Assembly (NCBI GenBank): GCA_946537585.1
Contig: CAMNFX010000039.1
Location: forward strand, 1-9,442
Reading direction: 5' to 3'
From: an uncultured Lachnospiraceae bacterium
GTDB lineage: Bacteria > Bacillota > Clostridia > Lachnospirales > Lachnospiraceae
DNA length: 9,442 nt
Shown: positions 1 to 5,589 of the stretch, piece by piece
How positions within the stretch are numbered: the first letter of the stretch is position 1
Layout of the letters: each line of letters opens with the position of its first letter
Position numbers and translations under genes: made by a program
The notes under the pieces: model-generated
What the model saw: the letters and a program-made list of their open reading frames with translations, nothing else
The model's database searches: none
Told to the model about the DNA's origin: nothing

Positions 1-564
1 AACATGAACAGCCGGGAGGAGTACGATAAGCGCGCAAGTGAGCTTAAGCGGCTGATCGGAGAACTGAATCAAAGGGCGGAAGAGCAAAGGTCCGGCGGGG
101 CAGCCGCTGATGGAACGCCGCTTCCGTCAAAGATCGGTCTGATTATCGAGGATTATGATCCGGAGAGCTTTGAGAAGATCGCTTCCGGACATGAATCCGA
201 TCCTGAAAGAGGCCCCCGCTGCAGGCTCTGCTATGAGCTGCGTCTCCGTAAAACAGCGGCGTTTATGCAAGATTATAATCACAGGGCAGTTCAGGATCCA
301 TCCGCTGACAGCCGTCCGTTTGATTATTTTGCCACAACGCTTACCCTAAGCCCCTTAAAGGATGCGGAGGCTCTCAATGAGATCGCTTCGCAGCTGGCGG
401 TACAGTATCAGGTCCGTGCGCTTCTTACGGACTTTAAAAAGAAAAACGGATATAAAAGAAGCATCGAGCTTTCCCGCGAATACGGCCTCTACCGTCAGGA
501 TTACTGCGGCTGCCGGTTTTCAAAGCAGGCGAGAGAAGCTGCCTTGCGTGCCGGATCAATGTGA
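1..564 (+). CDS. queH: Epoxyqueuosine reductase QueH, 5'-truncated by the window edge
   Basis: QueH (formerly DUF208) reduces epoxyqueuosine to queuosine in tRNA, the last step of queuosine synthesis, replacing the unrelated QueG. The frame is open from base 1. The first residues, N-M-N-S-R-E-E-Y, match the middle of the family's 'YYNPN..P..EEY' segment, so the ATG at base 4 is internal and the N-terminal HSCCAPC-type cysteine motif lies upstream of the window. Visible family features are DYDPESF (near base 150), C-x2-CYELRL with cysteines at 220-222 and 229-231, FDYFATTLTLSPLK, DFKKKNGYKRSIELS, and the terminal DYCGCRFS with cysteines at 505-507 and 511-513. These cysteines belong to the family's metal and Fe-S binding set. 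A Gly/Ala-rich stretch near bases 90-125 is longer than I expect for the family and is probably a loop. The family call is firm. Only the missing 5' end limits it. Confidence 0.93.
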   Translation, partial: NMNSREEYDKRASELKRLIGELNQRAEEQRSGGAAADGTPLPSKIGLIIEDYDPESFEKIASGHESDPERGPRCRLCYELRLRKTAAFMQDYNHRAVQDPSADSRPFDYFATTLTLSPLKDAEALNEIASQLAVQYQVRALLTDFKKKNGYKRSIELSREYGLYRQDYCGCRFSKQAREAALRAGSM

Positions 565-631
565 ATCCGGACACAGGCACTTAATTTTCCATCTTTCGCG
601 GGAGGATCGTTTTCTGCGTTTCAAGTCAACT

Positions 632-658
632 GCCGGAGCGGGATTTTACTGCTTCGGC
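632..658 (+). other. Small hairpin in the queH-mrp gap
   Basis: Bases 632-639 (GCCGGAGC) pair with 651-658 (GCTTCGGC) in an 8-base-pair stem with one G-T wobble and an 11-base loop. No T-run follows, so it is not a terminator by itself. It sits 12 bases ahead of a second hairpin (670-688). The two together make a structured leader or trailer between queH and mrp. Function is unknown and the pairing may be chance. Confidence 0.3.
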
Positions 659-669
659 CTACATACATC

Positions 670-701
670 CAGCTCGTTTTCCGGGCTGCTTAATTATTTT
701 T
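670..701 (+). terminator. Weak intrinsic terminator or attenuator candidate after queH
   Basis: Bases 670-676 (CAGCTCG) pair with 682-688 (CGGGCTG) in a 7-base-pair stem with one T-G wobble and a 5-base loop. This is followed by an A/T-rich stretch (CTTAATTATTTTT) to base 701. The stem is short and the T-run is interrupted, so termination would be partial. The mrp ribosome binding site AGGAGG begins two bases after the T-run (703-708). It could therefore end queH transcription or attenuate mrp. Confidence 0.38.
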
Positions 702-717
702 CAGGAGGAACTTCAAC

Positions 718-1575
718 ATGAGTCAGGATTGTGCTCCAAGCGCCTGCAGCACCTGCAGCGCTAACTGTGGAGACAGAAAAGCTGAGAATCAGTTCGCCGC
801 ACACCTCGGCGAAGGCTCGGTCGTAAAGCATGTTTATGCCGTTATGAGCGGAAAAGGCGGAGTCGGCAAGTCCCTGGTGACCAGCCTCCTTGCTTCAGCG
901 TTTTCGAGAAAAGGACACCGGGTCGCCATCCTTGATGCCGATATTACCGGGCCCTCCATTCCGAAGGCTTTTGACATCAACAAGGATGATCTTGCTGTCA
1001 ATGAAAAGCAGCAGCTGATCCCTCCGGTCAGCCGCGGAGGAGTGCATGTTCTTTCCTCCAACCTGCTCCTGCAGCATGATGATGATCCCGTTTTATGGCG
1101 CGGATCTCTCATTGCGTCCGCCATCAAGCAGTTTTACAGCGACGCCCTCTGGGAAGACATCGACTATATGTTTGTTGATATGCCGCCCGGAACCGGCGAC
1201 GTTCCGCTGACTGTGTTCCAGTCGCTTCCCGTGGAGGGCATCATCATGGTGACGAGCCCGCAGGAACTGGTTTCCATGATCGTCGGCAAGGCTGTCAATA
1301 TGGCCCGCAAGATGAACGTGCCTGTTCTCGGCGTTGTTGAGAACATGTCCTATGTAAAATGTCCCGACTGCGGACGCCGTATCAACATCTTCGGCGAGAG
1401 CCATATTGATGAGGTTGCGGCCTCTTACAATCTGTCTGTTCTCGCAAAGCTCCCGATCGATCCCGAATACGCAGCGGCGGTTGACAGCGGCAATGTCGAA
1501 ACACTTGATACTTCCTGCATGGATAAGGCAGTAAGCATCATCAGTATGGTCAGCGGTTTTTCCGTAAATCAGTGA
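718..1575 (+). CDS. mrp: Mrp/NBP35 family Fe-S carrier P-loop ATPase
   Basis: A 285-residue cytosolic ATPase of the Mrp/ApbC/NBP35 group, which binds a [4Fe-4S] cluster and passes it to target apoproteins. Visible motifs are a deviant Walker A, GKGGVGKS, at residues 45-52; DADITGPS at 73-80; VDMPPGTGD at 153-161; and the cluster-binding CPDC at 215-218. Four cysteines near the N-terminus (5, 10, 13 and 17; spacing C-x4-C-x2-C-x3-C) recall the extra N-terminal cluster site of eukaryotic Nbp35. There is no N-terminal MIP18/DUF59 domain of the kind in many longer Mrp proteins. The start is well supported: AGGAGG at 703-708 lies nine bases before the ATG. galE follows after eight bases, so the two are probably cotranscribed. 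QueH and IspH are Fe-S enzymes nearby and plausible clients, but that is inference. Confidence 0.94.
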   Translation: MSQDCAPSACSTCSANCGDRKAENQFAAHLGEGSVVKHVYAVMSGKGGVGKSLVTSLLASAFSRKGHRVAILDADITGPSIPKAFDINKDDLAVNEKQQLIPPVSRGGVHVLSSNLLLQHDDDPVLWRGSLIASAIKQFYSDALWEDIDYMFVDMPPGTGDVPLTVFQSLPVEGIIMVTSPQELVSMIVGKAVNMARKMNVPVLGVVENMSYVKCPDCGRRINIFGESHIDEVAASYNLSVLAKLPIDPEYAAAVDSGNVETLDTSCMDKAVSIISMVSGFSVNQ

Positions 1576-1583
1576 GCAAGATC

Positions 1584-2630
1584 ATGAAAAAGGTATTGGT
1601 TGCGGGCGGTGCCGGTTATATCGGCTCCCATATCTGTGTTGAACTGATCAATGAAGGCTATGAGCCTTTTGTGATCGATAATCTCTATAATTCGTCCGAA
1701 CTGGCGATCCGCCGGGTGGAAGAGATCACCGGAAAAAAGGTTCCCTTTTACCGTGCGGACTTTCTGAATGCTGACAGGATCAGTGAGATATTTGAGCTTG
1801 AACATCCGGATGCCGTGATCATGTGCGCCGGCTATAAGGCAGTCGGTGAGTCAGTCGCCAGGCCGCTCGAATACTATTACAACAACCTGGGAAGCCTTTT
1901 GCTCGTATGCGATGTCATGCGGCGGCACGGATGCAGTAATATTATCTTTTCCTCATCCGCGACCGTTTACGGGGATCCCGCTGAGATCCCCATTACGGAG
2001 AGCTGCCCGAAGGGAGAGATCACCAACCCTTATGGACAGACAAAAGGGATGATCGAACAGATCTTAAGCGATATTCATCACGCGGATGAAAGCTTCAGTG
2101 TTGTTCTGCTCCGGTATTTCAATCCGATCGGCGCTCACCCGTCAGGCCTGATCGGAGAGGACCCGAACGGCATCCCCAACAACCTGGTTCCTTATATAGC
2201 ACAGGTAGCGATCGGAAAGCGGGAAATGATCCACGTTTTCGGCAACGACTATCCAACGCCCGACGGGACCGGCGTACGCGACTATATTCATGTCGTGGAC
2301 CTCGCAAAGGGTCATGTGTGCGCGCTCCGAAAGCTTGAGAAGGATCCCGGGCTTCATATTTACAACCTCGGCACCGGACACGGTTATTCCGTTCTGGAAG
2401 TCATTGCGGCGTATGAGAAAGCGTGCGGAAAGCAGCTGAAAAAAGTGTTCGATCCGAGACGTCCCGGAGATATCGCATGCTGTTACTGCGATCCTTCAAA
2501 AGCCTTTAAGGAAATGGGGTGGAAGGCTGAGCTCGGGATCGAAGAGATGTGCCGCGACTCCTATCGCTGGCAGACCAGGAATCCGGATGGGTACGGGAAC
2601 AGCGATCACGCGCCTATCTGCCTGTCATAA
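1584..2630 (+). CDS. galE: UDP-glucose 4-epimerase GalE
   Basis: A 348-residue short-chain dehydrogenase-type epimerase that interconverts UDP-glucose and UDP-galactose, feeding the Leloir pathway and cell-surface glycan synthesis. The NAD-binding GGAGYIGSH is at residues 8-16, SSSATVYGDP near 123-132, and the catalytic Y-x3-K pair (YGQTK) at Y150 and K154. LRYFNPIGAHPSG, FGNDYPTPDGTGVRDYIHVVDLAKGH and DPRRPGD follow, as expected for bacterial GalE. Length is close to the E. coli enzyme. The NAD-contact segment usually written HFAGLKAVGES reads MCAGYKAVGES here (from residue 80). A GTG four codons upstream (1572) would overlap the mrp stop as GTGA and is a possible coupled start. I chose the ATG at 1584 because it gives the canonical MKKVLV N-terminus. 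Neither start has a strong ribosome binding site, so translation may depend on mrp. Confidence 0.95.
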   Translation: MKKVLVAGGAGYIGSHICVELINEGYEPFVIDNLYNSSELAIRRVEEITGKKVPFYRADFLNADRISEIFELEHPDAVIMCAGYKAVGESVARPLEYYYNNLGSLLLVCDVMRRHGCSNIIFSSSATVYGDPAEIPITESCPKGEITNPYGQTKGMIEQILSDIHHADESFSVVLLRYFNPIGAHPSGLIGEDPNGIPNNLVPYIAQVAIGKREMIHVFGNDYPTPDGTGVRDYIHVVDLAKGHVCALRKLEKDPGLHIYNLGTGHGYSVLEVIAAYEKACGKQLKKVFDPRRPGDIACCYCDPSKAFKEMGWKAELGIEEMCRDSYRWQTRNPDGYGNSDHAPICLS

Positions 2631-2648
2631 ACTGTTTAACATGCCGTG

Positions 2649-2692
2649 AGCTGCCGTGGCCTTGATTGCCATAACAACGGCAGCTTCGGCTG
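2649..2692 (+). other. Competing hairpins in the galE-baiN gap
   Basis: Bases 2649-2657 (AGCTGCCGT) pair perfectly with 2677-2685 (ACGGCAGCT) around a 19-base loop. The 3' arm is shared with a second small hairpin, CAGC-TTCG-GCTG (2681-2692), which has the extra-stable C(UUCG)G tetraloop. Both cannot form at once. No T-run follows, so neither looks like an intrinsic terminator. The pair ends 17 bases before the chosen baiN start and may act in its leader, or may be chance in a GC-rich gap. Confidence 0.4.
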
Positions 2693-2709
2693 GAAAGCTG
2701 ATTCATCTT

Positions 2710-3969
2710 ATGTCAGAAGTTATCGTGATCGGCGGAGGAGCTGCCGGGATGATGGCGGCATATGCCGCCGCATCAAACGGCCATCGCGTCTGCCTGCTTG
2801 AAAAGAACGAAAAACTGGGAAAAAAGATCTATATCACAGGCAAGGGAAGATGCAATTTCACCAATGCCTGTGATTTTCCTGATTTTATCGGGAATATCGT
2901 AAGCAACCCGCGCTTTATGTATTCTTCGGGAAGAGAGTTCGGCCCGCAGGATATGATCGCTTTTCTGGAAGACTCCGGCTGCCGGACAAAAACAGAACGC
3001 GGGAACCGCGCCTTTCCGCTTTCCGACCATGCTTCCGACGTCACAAAGGCGCTGGAAAAAAGGATGGATAAGGCCGGTGTCCGGGTCATGCTTAAGACGG
3101 AAGTAAAAGAGATCACAAAGGACTTAAGCAGCGGAAGATTCCGGGTGCATACAGCAAAAAACCGTATTCTCTTAGCGGATGCTGTTATTGTCTGCACCGG
3201 CGGCCTGAGCTATCCCTCTACCGGATCAACAGGAGACGGCTATCGTTTCGCTTCAGAGTTCGGGCTCAGGGTGAATCCCTGTTCTCCCGCGCTTGTTCCG
3301 CTTTCCATTCAGGAAACGGATGCGGCAGCGCTTCAGGGGGTGAGTCTGAAAGCCGTATCCGTAAAGATCCATGAGACCGGGGCGGACGGATCCGTCAAAA
3401 AGAAGGCAGTATATGAGAGCGAACCCGGCGAGCTTCTGTTTACTCACTTCGGACTGAGCGGACCGCTGATCCTGAAAGCGTCTTCGCTGATCACGAAAGG
3501 ACTGTCGGAAGGCAGAAGGTACCGCCTTTCCATCGATCTTAAACCCGGTCTGACACCGGAGATGCTCAACGATCGCATCCTCCGCGATCTCGAAGTCCGT
3601 CAGAACATGCAGATAGAAAATGCGCTGGATAAGCTGCTGATCGCCGCGCTGAGACCTCTGGTGCTCGAGCGGGCCGGGATAGATCCCGCAAAGAGAGTGC
3701 GTGATCTTCAAAAGCAGGAGCGCATAAGGCTTGCTTGTGTCATCAAGGATCTGGTCTTTACGGTTGACGGCACACGCGGGTATATGGAAGCGGTGATCAC
3801 CCAGGGAGGCGTCAGCGTAAAGGACGTCGACCCTAAAACAATGGAAGCAAAGCAATGCCCCGGCCTGTATTTTGCCGGTGAAGTACTGGATGTGGACGCC
3901 TTTACGGGCGGATTTAACCTGCAGATCGCCTGGAGTACAGGCCATGCGGCGGGCAGCAGCATCCTTTAG
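2710..3969 (+). CDS. BaiN/HI0933-family NAD(P)/FAD-dependent oxidoreductase
   Basis: A 419-residue soluble flavoprotein of the HI0933-like group (often annotated BaiN-like or 'aminoacetone oxidase family'). Near the N-terminus is the FAD-binding VIVIGGGAAGMMAAYAA (GGGAAG at residues 8-13), then the family signature GKKIYITGKGRCNFTN. The middle has VICTGGLSYPSTGSTGDGY and LLFTHFGLSGP. The C-terminus ends with TQGGVSVKDVD, YFAGEVLDVDAFTGGFNLQIAWSTG, a typical terminal FAD contact. The true substrate of most members is unknown. BaiN itself was linked to bile-acid dehydroxylation, but housekeeping copies beside cmk are common in Clostridia and need not share that role. An in-frame GTG at 2656 would add 18 residues with no resemblance to the family and would put a hairpin inside the coding region, so I prefer ATG 2710. 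Its ribosome binding site is weak (GGAAAG at 2692-2697). Confidence 0.92.
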   Translation: MSEVIVIGGGAAGMMAAYAAASNGHRVCLLEKNEKLGKKIYITGKGRCNFTNACDFPDFIGNIVSNPRFMYSSGREFGPQDMIAFLEDSGCRTKTERGNRAFPLSDHASDVTKALEKRMDKAGVRVMLKTEVKEITKDLSSGRFRVHTAKNRILLADAVIVCTGGLSYPSTGSTGDGYRFASEFGLRVNPCSPALVPLSIQETDAAALQGVSLKAVSVKIHETGADGSVKKKAVYESEPGELLFTHFGLSGPLILKASSLITKGLSEGRRYRLSIDLKPGLTPEMLNDRILRDLEVRQNMQIENALDKLLIAALRPLVLERAGIDPAKRVRDLQKQERIRLACVIKDLVFTVDGTRGYMEAVITQGGVSVKDVDPKTMEAKQCPGLYFAGEVLDVDAFTGGFNLQIAWSTGHAAGSSIL

Positions 3970-3986
3970 TATAACAGGAGGCAGAT

Positions 3987-4673
3987 ATGTCAGAAAAGTA
4001 TATCAGCATCGCGATCGACGGACCTTCCGGCGTCGGAAAAACCTCGATCGCAAAAAAAATCGCCAGGGAGAAGGGGTATCTGTATATCGATACAGGTGCC
4101 ATGTTCCGCGCCTTAAGCGTATACTTTCTCGGCAGGGGGATCAAAGCCGAAGATGAGGAAGCGATCGGACGGAGCCTTAAGGATGTTCATCTTGATATCA
4201 GATACGAAGACCGGACACAGCACATGATCGTAAATGGAGAAGACGTTACTTCGAAGCTCCGTACGGAAGCTGTATCCCGCGCCGCTTCCGTTATTTCCCA
4301 GTTTAGGACTGTGCGTTCCCGCCTTCTCGAAATGCAGCGTGAGCTGGCTGCCTCGGCCGATACGGTCATGGACGGGCGTGATATCGGAACCGTCGTCCTT
4401 CCCAATGCCACGCTGAAGATCTTTCTTACCGCACGTCCAAAAGTACGGGCAGAGCGCAGATATAAGCAGCTTCTTGAGCTGGGACAGCTGGACGGCGCTA
4501 CGCTTGAATCGATCACGAAGGATATCGAGGAACGCGATTACAGGGATTCCCATCGTGAGATCGCGCCTCTGAAGGCGGCTGACGATGCCGTGATCATAGA
4601 CACCTCCGATATTTCGATCGAAGAGGTGGAGGCGGCGATCCTTCGGGCGCTTCAGAATAAAATCAATTCATGA
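3987..4673 (+). CDS. cmk: Cytidylate kinase
   Basis: A 228-residue nucleoside monophosphate kinase that phosphorylates CMP and dCMP with ATP in pyrimidine nucleotide recycling. The P-loop GPSGVGKT is at residues 12-19, followed by YLYIDTGAMFRA (31-42), which starts the CMP-binding domain. MDGRDIGTVVLP spans 128-139. The lid region and C-terminal RDYRDSHREIAPLKAADDAVIIDTS (from 183) carry the conserved arginines, aspartates and serine of the family. Length matches bacterial Cmk. The start is set by AGGAGG at 3976-3981, five bases before the ATG. It lies 17 bases after the flavoprotein gene and 22 bases before ispH, so the three are very probably one transcription unit, an arrangement common in Clostridia. 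Confidence 0.96.
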   Translation: MSEKYISIAIDGPSGVGKTSIAKKIAREKGYLYIDTGAMFRALSVYFLGRGIKAEDEEAIGRSLKDVHLDIRYEDRTQHMIVNGEDVTSKLRTEAVSRAASVISQFRTVRSRLLEMQRELAASADTVMDGRDIGTVVLPNATLKIFLTARPKVRAERRYKQLLELGQLDGATLESITKDIEERDYRDSHREIAPLKAADDAVIIDTSDISIEEVEAAILRALQNKINS

Positions 4674-4695
4674 TTTCTGGAAACGGATCTGTTTT

Positions 4696-5589
4696 ATGGA
4701 AGTAAAGCTTGCAAAAACGGCCGGCTTCTGCTATGGAGTAGAACGCGCGGTCAATACAGTATATGAAGAGATCCGAAGCGGGCAGAGGATCTATACCTAC
4801 GGGCCGATCGTCCACAATGATATGGTCGTGGAGGATCTCAGGAAGCAGGGTGTAGGCGTGATCAGTGATCTCGAGGATCTTAAGGCCCGCATCCATGCCG
4901 GAGAGCTGAATAACACAGCGGTTATCATCCGTGCGCACGGAGTAGGACAGGAGGTCATGGACATTCTGTCCTCTGCCGGGGATATCCGTATCGTCGATGC
5001 TACCTGTCCGTTCGTAAAAAAGATCCATGATATCGTAAAGGAGCATTACGCGGCCGGAGAGCGGATCATTATTACCGGAACCAAAGCGCATCCGGAAGTG
5101 CAGGGGATCCTCGGACAGATCGGAGGGGACGCCTTTGTGGTTGAAAATACGGATGAAGCATACGCTCTCGCAGACGATCCGGCTGTCCGAAATGCATCCG
5201 AAGAAGGCTGCCGTTTCTGTCTTGTATCTCAAACAACTTTTAATACAGAAAAATTCAAAGATATTGTTGATATTTTCAAAAAAAAGTTATATTATGTTAC
5301 TGTTGTGAATACTATTTGCAATGCTACACAACTCAGGCAGAAAGAAGCGCTTGCTCTAAGCCGTGAATGTGATGCCATGATTGTTATAGGCGGTAAACAT
5401 TCATCTAACACAGCCAAGTTGTACGACATCTGTTCGAAGGAGTGTAGTGCGACGTATTTTATAGAGTCATTAGATGATTTGAATGAAACTATTGATCAAT
5501 CTGTGCGTTGCTTTGGTATTACTGCAGGGGCATCGACCCCAAAAACCATTATTCAGGAGGTTCTAAAATATGTCAGAGATGAGTTTTGA
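4696..5589 (+). CDS. ispH: 4-hydroxy-3-methylbut-2-enyl diphosphate reductase IspH
   Basis: The [4Fe-4S] enzyme of the last step of the MEP isoprenoid pathway, converting HMBPP to IPP and DMAPP. It has 297 residues. The three cluster cysteines are C12 (GFCYGV), C104 (DATCPFV) and C208 (NTICNAT). Substrate-pocket residues match the family: H40 (IVHN), H81 (RAHG), H132 and E134 (AHPEVQG), the TT of SQTTFN, HSSNT at 235-239, and S280 in GAST. The start follows only a weak purine stretch. The gene has two compositional halves: residues 1-175 use GC-ending codons like its neighbours, while 176-297 are AT-rich (about 36% GC against 54%). The 3' end contains the rpsA ribosome binding site and start, overlapping rpsA by 20 bases in the +1 frame. 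In many clostridial relatives IspH and S1 are a single fused protein. Here the frame closes with TTT TGA. Confidence 0.96.
   Translation: MEVKLAKTAGFCYGVERAVNTVYEEIRSGQRIYTYGPIVHNDMVVEDLRKQGVGVISDLEDLKARIHAGELNNTAVIIRAHGVGQEVMDILSSAGDIRIVDATCPFVKKIHDIVKEHYAAGERIIITGTKAHPEVQGILGQIGGDAFVVENTDEAYALADDPAVRNASEEGCRFCLVSQTTFNTEKFKDIVDIFKKKLYYVTVVNTICNATQLRQKEALALSRECDAMIVIGGKHSSNTAKLYDICSKECSATYFIESLDDLNETIDQSVRCFGITAGASTPKTIIQEVLKYVRDEF
5267..5295 (+). promoter_or_regulatory. Candidate sigma-A promoter inside ispH, driving rpsA
   Basis: TTGATA (5267-5272) and TATTAT (5290-5295) are separated by exactly 17 bases. Each differs from the sigma-A/sigma-70 consensus (TTGACA, TATAAT) at one position. 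An A-rich spacer and very AT-rich flanks (22% GC over 5221-5280) add support. Transcription would begin near 5302, giving rpsA a leader of roughly 270 bases lying within ispH. This would let S1, needed in large amounts, be made independently of the upstream metabolic genes. No transcript evidence is available from sequence alone. Confidence 0.55.
5555..5560 (+). promoter_or_regulatory. Strong rpsA ribosome binding site within ispH
   Basis: A perfect AGGAGG lies nine bases before the ATG at 5570, inside the last codons of ispH. It decides the rpsA start: a second in-frame ATG at 5579 would be 18 bases away, too far. It shows that S1 can be translated on its own here and not only as a fusion to IspH. 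Confidence 0.8.

Noticed and set aside
362..721. A plus-strand open frame that runs from queH through the gap to mrp
   Set aside because: It is out of frame with queH, its protein is Ser/Arg-rich with no family resemblance, and queH ends normally, so it is not a frameshifted extension.
2656..2709. GTG start adding 18 residues to the flavoprotein
   Set aside because: The extension lacks family resemblance and lies within a hairpin-forming gap, while ATG 2710 begins exactly at the FAD-binding strand as in homologues.
3253..3945. A 230-codon open frame on the minus strand opposite the flavoprotein gene
   Set aside because: It lies wholly antisense to a clearly recognised gene, its translation resembles no family I know, and such frames arise readily opposite biased codons.
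4663..5232. A 189-codon minus-strand open frame opposite ispH
   Set aside because: It is antisense to conserved IspH sequence and ends where the composition changes, which suggests its length reflects the codon bias of the GC-rich part.
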